The translations under genes and the position numbers were made by a program. From positions 2,852,001-2,916,000 of the forward strand of contig NZ_CP140152.1 of assembly GCF_034479515.1 (NCBI RefSeq): 64,000 nucleotides of DNA, written 5' to 3'. Below, piece after piece: positions 15,871 to 25,218 of the stretch. The DNA is from Duganella zoogloeoides. Its GTDB lineage: Bacteria > Pseudomonadota > Gammaproteobacteria > Burkholderiales > Burkholderiaceae_D. Numbering within the stretch: position 1 is the first letter of the stretch; every line of letters begins with the position of its first letter. Under the pieces are notes generated by a model, which saw nothing but the letters and a program-made list of their open reading frames with translations, made no database searches and was not told the DNA's origin.

Positions 15871-16713
15871 CTAGTCGAGGTCGGCCTTGTCATGGCGCTC
15901 CGCCAACTGCTCGGCCGGCTCGCCGAACACCCGGTTCACCCGGCGGCCGCGCTGCACCGCCGGACGGGCAGCAATCTCCTCGGCCCAGCGCCTGACATGC
16001 TGGTACTCGTGCACCGACAGGAACTCGGCCGCATTGTAGAGTTGCCCCAGCACCATCGAGCCGTACCACGGCCAGATTGCCATGTCGGCAATCGTGTACT
16101 CGTCCCCTGCCACGTAGCGATGCTGGGCCAGTTGACGATCCAGCACGTCGAGCTGACGCTTGGTTTCCATCGCATAGCGGTTGATCGGGTACTCGAGTTT
16201 TTCCGGCGCATACGCATAGAAATGACCGAAGCCGCCGCCCATGAACGGCGCCGAACCCATCTGCCAGAACAGCCAGTTCAGGGTTTCGGTCCGGGCACTG
16301 CCCTGTTTCGGCAGGAAGGCGCCGAATTTTTCGGCCAGGTGCACCAGGATCGAACCCGACTCGAACACGCGCTGCGGCGCTGCCCCACTGCGGTCCACCA
16401 GCGCCGGAATCTTGGAGTTGGGATTGACATCGACAAAACCGCTGCCGAACTGGTCGCCTTCGTTAATGCGAATCAGCCAGGCGTCGTACTCGGCGCCCGT
16501 GTGCCCTGCCGCCAGCAATTCCTCGAGCAGGATGGTGACCTTGACGCCATTGGGCGTGCCCAGCGAATACAACTGCAACGGGTGCTTGCCGACTGGAAGC
16601 TCCTTGTCGTGCGTGGGGCCCGCTACCGGGCGATTGATGCTGGCAAAGGTGCCACCTGCCGTGGTGGGCGCGGTCCAGACCGCGGGCGGGACGTAACTGG
16701 TCGGTTCGGTCAT
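15871..16713 (-). CDS. yghU: YghU-type glutathione transferase / disulfide-bond oxidoreductase
   Basis: A 280-residue cytosolic protein of the Nu-class glutathione transferase group. The N-terminal extension (TEPTSYVPPAVWT, then GGTFASINRPVAG) is typical of YghU. A thioredoxin-like domain follows (HPLQLYSLGTPNGVKVTILLEEL, with NPNSKIPALVD and the glutathione-contacting ESGSILVHLAEKF), and then a helical C-terminal domain (YTIADMAIWPWYG). Members reduce disulfides or peroxides with two glutathione molecules rather than conjugating it. It stands alone; upstream on the other side is a secreted hypothetical. Length matches E. coli YghU (288). Confidence 0.9.
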   Translation of the reverse strand: MTEPTSYVPPAVWTAPTTAGGTFASINRPVAGPTHDKELPVGKHPLQLYSLGTPNGVKVTILLEELLAAGHTGAEYDAWLIRINEGDQFGSGFVDVNPNSKIPALVDRSGAAPQRVFESGSILVHLAEKFGAFLPKQGSARTETLNWLFWQMGSAPFMGGGFGHFYAYAPEKLEYPINRYAMETKRQLDVLDRQLAQHRYVAGDEYTIADMAIWPWYGSMVLGQLYNAAEFLSVHEYQHVRRWAEEIAARPAVQRGRRVNRVFGEPAEQLAERHDKADLD

Positions 16714-16864
16714 GCAAATCTCCTAGGGACGCGCGCACGGGTATCGGCGCGCGGATCGGTCATTCTAGCGGAAACACGCTTCGATCAGCTTGGCTGAGCG
16801 TGGTTTGCGTGTTATGTTTCAGACAAGGCGAGTCCCTCCCCCATAGAACCAAGAGAACAAAGAG

Positions 16865-17380
16865 ATGCAAATACATGGCAGCTACCCAGGAATCACCCGA
16901 TTGACGCAGCGGCTCCTTCTCGCCGTGCTATGCCTGATTGCCGCCGGCGCCGCGCATGCCACGCCAGCGCTGTTCGATCGATATACGGACGGTGAGCAAA
17001 CCGGCCAAATCTTTGCCGAAAAATGCTGCTACCTCGATCTGCCCGAAGACCCGCGCATGCGCGAGCTGCGGCGTCAACGTCTGGGCAGCTGCAGCGCCGC
17101 CGGTGCTCCGGTGGGCGTATTCAGGCGCGAGCAGGGAAAATTATGGTTGACCGCACTGGCTGAGTGCGGAGGAGAAATCCCTCTGAAGACGCATTATGAG
17201 GGCCTCCAGGGTCCGGTCGTGGCGACATGGCTATCGGGCACGTTCAAGGCATATGTCGGGCATTGCTATACCGCCGCAGCACAGCACAAATATGCCGTCA
17301 CCCAGGTACTGGTCATCGAGCAGGGCGTGGTGAAATCGGTTAACGAAATACACAACGATATCTCTGACTGCAAGCGCTGA
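16865..17380 (+). CDS. Secreted hypothetical protein
   Basis: A 171-residue protein with a clear Sec signal peptide (RLLLAVLCLIAAGAAHA, cleavage after AHA). The mature part has seven cysteines (for example EKCCYLDLP, GSCSA, AECGG, GHCYT, DISDCK), suggesting disulfides in the periplasm. An upstream AGAGAACAAAGAG stretch serves as ribosome-binding region for the ATG at 16865. No family is recognised and no operon partner is close; the U32 gene begins about 100 bases downstream. Confidence 0.65.
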   Translation: MQIHGSYPGITRLTQRLLLAVLCLIAAGAAHATPALFDRYTDGEQTGQIFAEKCCYLDLPEDPRMRELRRQRLGSCSAAGAPVGVFRREQGKLWLTALAECGGEIPLKTHYEGLQGPVVATWLSGTFKAYVGHCYTAAAQHKYAVTQVLVIEQGVVKSVNEIHNDISDCKR

Positions 17381-17476
17381 CGGCGCCATGCATCGCAAAC
17401 CCATCGCCACATCGCATTACACGTCTGGCATTCGCATCCCGGCTATAATGTCGCCCTTCACCAGAAGGAATCCGCC

Positions 17477-19453
17477 ATGTCTCTGCTAGCCCACCAGCTC
17501 GAACTGCTGTCGCCCGCCAAAACCGCTGAAATCGGCCGGGAGGCCATCCTCCACGGCGCCGACGCTGTCTATATCGGCGGTCCCGCCTTTGGCGCCCGCC
17601 ATAACGCCAGCAACCCGATCGAGGATATCGCGGCGCTGGTGCAGTTCGCGCACCGCTACCATTCGCGCATTTTCGTCACGCTCAACACCATCCTGCACGA
17701 CTCGGAACTGGAAGGTGCGCGCAAGCAGATCTGGCAGTTGTACGAGGCCGGCGTCGATGCGCTGATCGTGCAGGACCTGGGCCTGATGGAAATGGACCTG
17801 CCGCCGATCCAGCTGCACGCCAGTACCCAGTGCGACATCCGCACCAAAGAGAAGGCCAAATTCCTCGGCGATGCCGGCTTCTCGCAACTGGTGCTTGCGC
17901 GCGAACTGACCATCAATCAAATCCGCGAAATCCACGCCGCCACCGACACCCCGCTCGAATACTTTGTGCACGGCGCGCTGTGCGTGGCGTTTTCCGGCCA
18001 GTGCTATATTTCGCACGCGGATACGGGCCGCAGCGCCAATCGTGGCGACTGCTCGCAGGCATGCCGCCTGCCGTACACGCTTTCTGACAACGCCGGCCGC
18101 GTGGTCGCCTACGACAAGCATTTGCTGTCGATGAAGGACAACGACCAGAGCCGCAACCTCGAAGCGCTGATCGATGCCGGCATCCGCTCGCTCAAGATCG
18201 AAGGCCGCTACAAGGACATGGGCTACGTGAAAAACATCACCGCCCACTACCGCCTGCTGCTCGACGAAATCCTCGAGCGCCGCACAGAATTCAAGCGCGC
18301 TGCCAGCGGCACCACCAGCATTCACTTCACGCCGGACGTGGAGAAGAACTTCAATCGCGGCCACACCGATTACTTCGCCAACGGCCGTACGGACGAAATC
18401 GGCGCCTTCGACAGCCCGAAATACCTGGGCCTGGAACTGGGCACCGTCACCCGCGTGGCCACCGACCACTTCGACATGGTGTCGAATGCCCCGCTGGCCA
18501 ACGGCGACGGCTTGAACTACATGAACAAGCGCGAGACCGTGGGCGTGCAGGCCAACGTCGCCAAGAAACTCGGCGACAGCAAGGACGGCGAATTGTGGCG
18601 CGTGTTCCCCAACGAAGCCTTCCTCGCCCTGCCCGGCTTCAAGCCCGGCATCGCCATCCACCGTAACCGCGACCACCAGTGGGAAGCGATCCTGAACAAG
18701 AAATCGGCAGACCGCAAGGTGTCGGTGCACGCCACCCTGTCCGAACTCGAAGGCGGCGCGGGCCTGCGCCTGTCGCTGCTCGACGAAGACGGCTGCCTGA
18801 GCGTGACCGATGCGCCGATGGCGCTGCAACCGGCGCAGCAGGCCGACCAGGCCGCAGCAGGCCTGCGCGCCAGCCTGTCAAAGCTGGGCGCCACCATGTT
18901 TGCGGCGTCGGACGTGGAACTCAATCTGTCGCAACCGTGGTTCGTGCCGTCGGCCGCCATCAATGCGCTGCGCCGCGACGCGGTGGCAGCGCACGAAGCG
19001 GTGCGTCTCGCAGCCTGGGAGCGGCCGCTGCGCAAGGCGTCGATCGAACCGCCGCCGGTGTACCCGGAAACGCAGCTGAGCTACCTGGCCAACGTGTACA
19101 ACGAAAAGGCGCGCGCGTTCTACCAGAAGCACGGCGTGCAGCTGATTGCCGCCGCCTACGAGGCGCACGAAGAAGCCGGCGAAGTGCCGCTGATGATCAC
19201 CAAGCACTGCCTGCGCTTCTCGTTCAACCTGTGCCCCAAGCAGGCCAAGGGCGTGCAAGGCGTGCAGGGACAGGTAAAAGCCGAGCCGATGACCCTGGTC
19301 AGCGGCAAGGAAACCTACACCCTGCGCTTCGACTGCAAACCGTGCGAGATGCACGTTGTGGGCGCGATGAAGACCAACATCCTGAAGTCGGCCCCGCCAT
19401 CCAACGTGGCCTACACGCCGATCAAGTTCCATCGCCAGCGCCCGGGCGCCTGA
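17477..19453 (+). CDS. rlhA: U32 family protein, RlhA-like 23S rRNA C2501 hydroxylase
   Basis: A 658-residue protein of the collagenase-like U32 group. The N-terminal barrel is typical (LELLSPAKTAEIGREAILHGADAV begins it, then YIGGPAFGARHNASN), and conserved cysteines are in GQCYIS, GDCSQACRLPY and, near the C-terminus, CLRFSFNLCPKQ and DCKPCEMH, consistent with an iron-sulfur cluster. The length and the extra C-terminal domain match RlhA (YdcP, 653 residues), which makes 5-hydroxycytidine at position 2501 of 23S rRNA with prephenate as oxygen source, rather than the shorter TrhP (YegQ). It is transcribed alone and ends at a hairpin shared with the convergent kinase gene. Confidence 0.85.
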   Translation: MSLLAHQLELLSPAKTAEIGREAILHGADAVYIGGPAFGARHNASNPIEDIAALVQFAHRYHSRIFVTLNTILHDSELEGARKQIWQLYEAGVDALIVQDLGLMEMDLPPIQLHASTQCDIRTKEKAKFLGDAGFSQLVLARELTINQIREIHAATDTPLEYFVHGALCVAFSGQCYISHADTGRSANRGDCSQACRLPYTLSDNAGRVVAYDKHLLSMKDNDQSRNLEALIDAGIRSLKIEGRYKDMGYVKNITAHYRLLLDEILERRTEFKRAASGTTSIHFTPDVEKNFNRGHTDYFANGRTDEIGAFDSPKYLGLELGTVTRVATDHFDMVSNAPLANGDGLNYMNKRETVGVQANVAKKLGDSKDGELWRVFPNEAFLALPGFKPGIAIHRNRDHQWEAILNKKSADRKVSVHATLSELEGGAGLRLSLLDEDGCLSVTDAPMALQPAQQADQAAAGLRASLSKLGATMFAASDVELNLSQPWFVPSAAINALRRDAVAAHEAVRLAAWERPLRKASIEPPPVYPETQLSYLANVYNEKARAFYQKHGVQLIAAAYEAHEEAGEVPLMITKHCLRFSFNLCPKQAKGVQGVQGQVKAEPMTLVSGKETYTLRFDCKPCEMHVVGAMKTNILKSAPPSNVAYTPIKFHRQRPGA

Positions 19454-19461
19454 GGGAATAC

Positions 19462-19495
19462 TGGCGTCTTGCCCTGAAGGCCCGGGCAGGCGCCA
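19462..19495. terminator. Hairpin between convergent rlhA and histidine kinase genes
   Basis: Arms TGGCG (19462-19466) and CGCCA (19491-19495) pair, with an inner pair GCCC (19471-19474) and GGGC (19484-19487). The hairpin fills the 42-base gap between the two convergent stop codons and could end transcription from both sides, though no T-run follows. Confidence 0.45.
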
Positions 19496-22459
19496 TCAGT
19501 ATGCCTTGCGGGCCGGCACGTGCAGCTTTACCTGTGTGCCGGCACCCGGTGCGCTATCGATGTCCAGCGTGCCGCCCAGGCTGCGGGCGCGCTCACGCAT
19601 GCCCACCATGCCCCAGTGCCCGGGACGTTGGCCGGCGGCAGCCACGCTGTCACCGAGGCCCCGGCCGTCATCGTCCACCCGCAGTGTCAGGCCGCCGGCC
19701 CCGTACTCCAGGACCAGGGTGATTTTCCCCGCATCCGCATAGCGCGACGCATTGAACAGCGCTTCGCGGGCAATCGCGTAGATCTCATCCTGCACACCGG
19801 GCTGCAAACGGTGCGGCGCGCCGCGCACGCGCATCTCGAACTGGTGAGCGCGGTGCTCTGCCAGCCCCTTGCCGAACTGCTCGAGCGCCAGCCCCAGTTC
19901 TTCGGGCGACGCCGAGGCCCGCAAGTCCATGATCTGGTCGCGCCCTTCCACCAGCAGTTGCTCGGCCAGGTTCAGGGTCTGGTCCAGCCGTACGCGTTCC
20001 TGCGTGCCTTCCTTGAGCAGCCGGCTGTGGGCGTCGAACGACAGCAACAGCGACTGCACGCTTTGCAGCAGGGTATCGTGCAGCGCGCGGGCAATCCGGG
20101 TGCGCTCGGCCAGCCGTTCCTGCAGGCGCTCCTGCATGCGACGAGTGAGGCTGCGGATGCGCAGCGCATAGGCGATATAGAGCAGCAGCGCCGCCAATCC
20201 CGCCAGCAGCAGCTTGAACCAGCCGGTTTGCACGAAGGTCGGCGCGATCTCGATGTCGAGCGCGGCGCCGGCGGTGTTCCACAAGTTGTCCTCGTTGGAG
20301 GCGATCACCTCGAAGCGGTATTTACCGGGCGCCAGGTTGGTGTAATACGCTGCGCGCCGACCCACTGGCTCCTGCCAGTCGCGGTCCAGCCCCACCAGCC
20401 GGTAACGCATGCGCACCCGCTCCGGAATCGAGAGGCTGAGCGCCGTAAAATCGATCTGCATGTCGCGTGTGCCCTGCGGCAGCACCAGCGAGTGCGCCCC
20501 GGCCTCACGGACCGGATGGCGCGCGCCTTCCGCCACCACGGCAACGATGCGCACGGGCGGCGGCAGGCGATTGCGCAGGATGTTGGCCGGGTCGATGGTG
20601 CCGACCGAACTGGTGGTGGCGTACCACAGCTTGCCGTCGCGGGCGCGCAGCAGCGACGGCACCGGGCGCAGTTGCGGTGCGTGGCCCTGCATGCCGTCGC
20701 GGGCGTCGAAGCGCTCGAATGCCAGTAACGTGCGCGGATTGGTCGACCATGCATCGAGGCTGGCAGCGGCGACGCGGTACAGGCCTTCCGCACCCTGCAG
20801 CCACAGGTCGCCGTCCGGCATGCGCACGATGCCGGAGACGCCGCGAAAATGCTCGCCGCGCTCACCCGTCAGTGCAACGAAGCCGCCATCCCGATACAGC
20901 GCCACGCCGTTCTCGGCGCCCACCCACATGCGCTGGCTGTCCGCATGCAGGGCCAGCACGGTGCCAAGTTCCAGCCCATGTGCTGCACCGAGGCGGCGCA
21001 CGGCGCCGTCGCCCACCACGCTGATCTCGCTGCGCAAATGGCCGAGCCACAAGTCGCCTTTACCATCGAGCGCCATGGTGGTGGTGAGCAGTTCTGAGAT
21101 GCCGCGCAAGCCGCCGGACTTTACCCAGCGGCCATGCTCCAGCCGGTACACGCCCTTGCCGGCCGAGAACGAGGCCCACAGCGCGCCGTGGCGGTCCTGT
21201 TGCAACGCGTGCACGCGCAGGCCCTTGACGTCGTCCGGAAAGCCGAACGTGGTCACCGCGCCATCGGGCAAGCGGCGCTTGACGCCGGCGGTGCCGCCCA
21301 GCCACAGCACGCCGTCCGGCGCGGCGCTGGCGGCCGTGATCTCGCCAGCCACTTCGCGCTGGCGCGGTCCATCGGCATCGTAGCGCCACACGTCGCCGGC
21401 ATAGTCGCCCACCCAGATATCGCCTTCCGGGCCGGTCATCAGCGCGGGAAACTGCAAGCGCACCTTGCCCGGCATGGTGGCCAGGCGGTTGGGACGCAGC
21501 CGGTCGATGCCCTGCGAGGTGCTGATCCACAGGTTGCCCTCGCGGTCCTGGAAACTGGTTGACAGCATCGGGCCACTGATACCGTTCAATTGCGACAGGC
21601 GCTGGTCTGGTGCGGCGAGACCGGCGCCCTTGATACGGCGTTCCAGCGCATCGGCGTGCAGCACCCACAGCGTGTCCCGCTGGTCGTAGCGGATCGACGA
21701 TCCGTCCATATCGGGCTTGATCACGGTGCCGGCCGGCGGCGCGGTACGCCGCACCTTGTAATAGCTATGCTGAAAATCCTGGGCCCAGATCGCACCATCG
21801 GGCGCCTCTGCCAGCGCCACCCGTCCCTCGCGCGGCCACGACGGGCGAAAGCGCGACTCGCCCCTGGGCCTGAAATACGCACCAATATTGGTGCCGATCC
21901 AGGTAGTACCGTCGCGCGCAAACAGGATCTGGAACACGCCCAGCGCTGGCAAGCCGGCCGTCGGCGGCAGATACTCGAAGCGCCGCGCGCCCGGCGCCAG
22001 CACCGCCACGCCGTCGCGCATCGCCGCCCAGACCGCGCCGTCGGGCGCCACCTCGATATGCATCACGCCCACCGGTTGCAGGCCGCCTGCTTCGGTATAG
22101 GTTTGCGCGCCATCCTTGCGAAATACCGAAACGCCGCCCACGCGATCCCCCACCCACAGCGCGCCGTCGGGCGCCGTGGCCAGCGCCATGATGTTGCTGG
22201 TGGCGAGCGCATGGCCGTACACCTGCGTCACGCGCTCGAAATGCACGCCATCGAAGCGGTAAAGGCCGGTGGGCGTGGCGACCCACAGCCAGCCATCGTC
22301 GCCCTGGGCGAACTTGGTGGCGCCGGTGGGCGCGCCATCGACAGCAGTCCACGCCGTGTGCGTGTACTCCGACAGCAGCGGCCGGGGCGCGGCCGCCCAG
22401 CAGCCGTGCGCCACGACCAACAGTAGATACAACAACGCTTTGGGGAGGGACAAGCTCAT
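19496..22459 (-). CDS. Membrane sensor histidine kinase with ligand-binding propeller domains
   Basis: A 987-residue protein from the ATG at 22459 (MSLSLPKALLYLL), the first Met at a signal peptide; the frame runs on to 22570. The periplasmic part holds many Reg_prop-type repeats of two seven-bladed propellers (DGWLWVATPTGLYRFDG, GNLWISTSQGIDRLRPN), followed by a Y_Y_Y domain (RMRYRLVGLDRDWQEP), one transmembrane helix, a HisKA_3 helix with the phospho-acceptor His in RIARALHDTLLQSVQ and a HATPase domain (VDDDGRGLG). HisKA_3 kinases work with NarL/LuxR-type regulators, but no receiver gene is adjacent and none is fused. Such propeller kinases often sense poly- or oligosaccharides, and a GH95 gene is divergent from it, so control of glycan use is a reasonable inference. 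Confidence 0.9.
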   Translation of the reverse strand: MSLSLPKALLYLLLVVAHGCWAAAPRPLLSEYTHTAWTAVDGAPTGATKFAQGDDGWLWVATPTGLYRFDGVHFERVTQVYGHALATSNIMALATAPDGALWVGDRVGGVSVFRKDGAQTYTEAGGLQPVGVMHIEVAPDGAVWAAMRDGVAVLAPGARRFEYLPPTAGLPALGVFQILFARDGTTWIGTNIGAYFRPRGESRFRPSWPREGRVALAEAPDGAIWAQDFQHSYYKVRRTAPPAGTVIKPDMDGSSIRYDQRDTLWVLHADALERRIKGAGLAAPDQRLSQLNGISGPMLSTSFQDREGNLWISTSQGIDRLRPNRLATMPGKVRLQFPALMTGPEGDIWVGDYAGDVWRYDADGPRQREVAGEITAASAAPDGVLWLGGTAGVKRRLPDGAVTTFGFPDDVKGLRVHALQQDRHGALWASFSAGKGVYRLEHGRWVKSGGLRGISELLTTTMALDGKGDLWLGHLRSEISVVGDGAVRRLGAAHGLELGTVLALHADSQRMWVGAENGVALYRDGGFVALTGERGEHFRGVSGIVRMPDGDLWLQGAEGLYRVAAASLDAWSTNPRTLLAFERFDARDGMQGHAPQLRPVPSLLRARDGKLWYATTSSVGTIDPANILRNRLPPPVRIVAVVAEGARHPVREAGAHSLVLPQGTRDMQIDFTALSLSIPERVRMRYRLVGLDRDWQEPVGRRAAYYTNLAPGKYRFEVIASNEDNLWNTAGAALDIEIAPTFVQTGWFKLLLAGLAALLLYIAYALRIRSLTRRMQERLQERLAERTRIARALHDTLLQSVQSLLLSFDAHSRLLKEGTQERVRLDQTLNLAEQLLVEGRDQIMDLRASASPEELGLALEQFGKGLAEHRAHQFEMRVRGAPHRLQPGVQDEIYAIAREALFNASRYADAGKITLVLEYGAGGLTLRVDDDGRGLGDSVAAAGQRPGHWGMVGMRERARSLGGTLDIDSAPGAGTQVKLHVPARKAY

Positions 22460-22646
22460 GGACTGGGAAAACGGTAACGGGAGCCGGAGAAGGATGCAGA
22501 ATATAGCGGATAAATGGCTTCTTCGCAGCGGCAATACGGCAATCGGCATCGATCGCCCCGGCGCTGCCAAATTATCAGGCGATTGACGCGAAGCGCCCGG
22601 TTCATCGCCGTATCATCGACCGCTCAACCACGACCAAAGTACAGCC

Positions 22647-25112
22647 ATGCGCCCGACACTCCATCGACTCGCGGTCACCAGCCTCCTGGCGCTGCTTGCC
22701 ATGTCCGCCCACGCGAAACCCGACCTCACCCTGCATTACGACCGTCCGGCCGCCGCCTGGACCGAGGCGCTCCCGGTCGGTAATGGCCGTCTGGGAGCGA
22801 TGGTGTTCGGCCGTCCCGGCGACGAACTGCTGCAACTGAACGAGGCCACCCTGTGGAGCGGCGGCCCGGTGGACAAGAACCTCAATCCGGGCGCGTATGC
22901 CGCGCTGGGCGAAGTGCGCCAGGCCCTGGCACGCGATGACTACGCGGCAGCCTACGCGCTGTCGCGCAAGCTGCAAGGCCCCTACACGGAAGGCTTCCTG
23001 CCGCTGGGCGAGCTGCACCTGCGCCACGACCTGGCCGGCGCCCCGGCAACCGGGTACCGGCGCAGCCTCGATCTGCGCGACGGCATCCAGTCCACGGCCT
23101 TTACGGCCAACGGCGTGACGTACCGGCGCGAGGTGTTCGCCTCGGTACCCGACCAGGTGATCGTGGTGCGGCTCACGGCCGACCAGCCGCGCAGCCTGGA
23201 CCTGGAACTGGAGACGGCCAGCCTGCTCAAATCGACCAGCGTCGCCACCGCAGACGGCCTGCGGCTGGCTGGCAAGGCGCCGGCCCACGTGGACCCCAGC
23301 TACGTCAAGCACAATCCCGAGCCGATCGTGGAAATCGATCCGACCGGCTGCAAGGGCATGCGCTACGAGCTGCTGGTCAAGCCGGTGCTCGATGATGGCG
23401 ACGGCACCGTGGAAGCCGACGGCGCCCGTCTGCGCATCCGCGCCGCATCGTCGGTCACGCTGCTGCTGTCGGCTGCCACCAGCTTTACCGGCTACGACCG
23501 GTGCCCCGACAGCGCGGGCCGCGACCAGCACGCGCTGGCGCAGGGCTACCTGGATGCCGCCGCCAAACGCGGTTACGCCACGCTGCGCGCCGCCCACGTG
23601 GACAACTTCCGCAGCATGTTCGACCGCGTGTCGCTCACGCTGGACAGCAACGCGCCCGATCGCAGCGCCATTCCGACCGACCGCCGCCTGGCCGAGCACA
23701 CGGCCGGCGCTGCCGATCCCGGTCTGGAAGCGCTGTACGTCCAGTACGGCCGCTACCTGCTGATGTCTTCCTCGCGCACGCGCAACGCGCCGGCCAACCT
23801 GCAGGGCATCTGGAATCCCATCGTGCGGGCGCCCTGGAGCAGCAACTACACCACCAACATCAACGTCCAGATGAACTACTGGCTGGTCGATAGCGCCAAC
23901 CTGGGCGAACTGTTCGCGCCGATGGACGACCTGATACGCAACCTGGCCGTCACCGGCGCGGAAACGGCCGCCTCGTACTACCGCGCGCCCGGCTGGGCCG
24001 TGCACCACAATTCCGACATCTGGGCCAGCAGCAATCCGGTCGGCGACTTCGGCAAGGGCGATCCCAAGTGGGCCAACTGGTACATGGGCAGCGCCTGGCT
24101 CACCCGTCACCTGTGGGAACACTACCGGTTCACCGGCGACCGCGATTACCTGCGCAGCGCCTACCCGGTCATGAAAGGCGCGGCGCAGTTCATGCTGGCC
24201 TGGCTGCAGCCCAACGCCCAGGGGCAACTGGTGACCTCTCCTTCCACCTCGCCGGAAAACGCCTTTTATTATGGCGACCGCCAGACCGGCGTGGTGAGCG
24301 TGGCGTCCACCATGGACATCGCCATCGCCCGTGACTTGTTCCGCAACCTCGAGGCGGCGGGCAAGGAATTGAACATCGATGCGCCGTTCCGCCGCCAGGT
24401 GCGCGCGGCCAACGACAAGCTGCTGCCGTTCCAGGTGGGCGCGCGCGGCCAGTTGCAGGAATGGTCGAAAGACTTCAAGGAAGTCGAACCGCACCATCGC
24501 CACGTGTCGCACCTGTACGCGCTGCATCCGGCGCGCGACATCTCGCCGCTTGCCACACCCAGGCTGGCCGACGCTGCGCGCCGCACGCTGGAACTGCGCG
24601 GCGACGACGGCACCGGCTGGGCGCTGGCATGGAAGGTCAATATGTGGGCGCGCCTGCTCGATGGCGACCACGCCTACACGCTGTTTCGCAACCTGCTGCG
24701 CCTGACCAAACCGGGCGACAAGCACGGCGGCGCCTACGCCAACCTGTTCGACGCCCATCCGCCGTTCCAGATCGACGGCAATTTCGCCGGCACCGCCGGC
24801 GTGATCGAGATGCTGTTGCAAAGCCAGAACGGCGAACTGCACCTGCTGCCGGCGCTGCCGGCCGCCTGGCGCGATGGTGAAGTCAAGGGACTGGTCGGGC
24901 GCGGCAACTTCGTGGTCGATATCGACTGGGGCCAGGGGCGGTTGAAGTCGGCGCGCATCACAGCGCGGCGCGATGGCCGCTGCATGCTGCGCACCGCCGC
25001 GCCGGTGCGGGTGGCTGGCGTAAAGGCCGCCAGCCGCCGCGATGCCCTCGGCTATACCACCACGTTCAACGCGGTGCGGGGGAAGGTTTATGCCGTAATT
25101 CCTGCGCGTTGA
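22647..25112 (+). CDS. GH95 alpha-L-fucosidase / alpha-L-galactosidase
   Basis: An 821-residue secreted glycoside hydrolase. The signal peptide ends in MSAHA, and the N-terminal GH95 signature ([29 protein letters not shown]) is exact. The catalytic residues expected from the bifidobacterial fucosidase are found: N404 and N406 in [12 protein letters not shown]537 in [10 protein letters not shown] and D710 in FQIDGNFAG. The (alpha/alpha)6 barrel spans the middle, with a beta domain at the end. It would release alpha-1,2-fucose or alpha-L-galactose from plant glycans in the periplasm; both occur on pectin and xyloglucan side chains. It is divergent from the propeller histidine kinase, a possible regulator. 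Confidence 0.92.
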   Translation: MRPTLHRLAVTSLLALLAMSAHAKPDLTLHYDRPAAAWTEALPVGNGRLGAMVFGRPGDELLQLNEATLWSGGPVDKNLNPGAYAALGEVRQALARDDYAAAYALSRKLQGPYTEGFLPLGELHLRHDLAGAPATGYRRSLDLRDGIQSTAFTANGVTYRREVFASVPDQVIVVRLTADQPRSLDLELETASLLKSTSVATADGLRLAGKAPAHVDPSYVKHNPEPIVEIDPTGCKGMRYELLVKPVLDDGDGTVEADGARLRIRAASSVTLLLSAATSFTGYDRCPDSAGRDQHALAQGYLDAAAKRGYATLRAAHVDNFRSMFDRVSLTLDSNAPDRSAIPTDRRLAEHTAGAADPGLEALYVQYGRYLLMSSSRTRNAPANLQGIWNPIVRAPWSSNYTTNINVQMNYWLVDSANLGELFAPMDDLIRNLAVTGAETAASYYRAPGWAVHHNSDIWASSNPVGDFGKGDPKWANWYMGSAWLTRHLWEHYRFTGDRDYLRSAYPVMKGAAQFMLAWLQPNAQGQLVTSPSTSPENAFYYGDRQTGVVSVASTMDIAIARDLFRNLEAAGKELNIDAPFRRQVRAANDKLLPFQVGARGQLQEWSKDFKEVEPHHRHVSHLYALHPARDISPLATPRLADAARRTLELRGDDGTGWALAWKVNMWARLLDGDHAYTLFRNLLRLTKPGDKHGGAYANLFDAHPPFQIDGNFAGTAGVIEMLLQSQNGELHLLPALPAAWRDGEVKGLVGRGNFVVDIDWGQGRLKSARITARRDGRCMLRTAAPVRVAGVKAASRRDALGYTTTFNAVRGKVYAVIPAR

Positions 25113-25218
25113 ACGCGGCGGCCGGTGTGGCCGGCGTGGCTGCACTGGTACGCATGTGATAGCATTAATGTTTCCATGCGGCACTATTGTGCTGCCATCC
25201 AACGCCGAGGGGCCTGTC

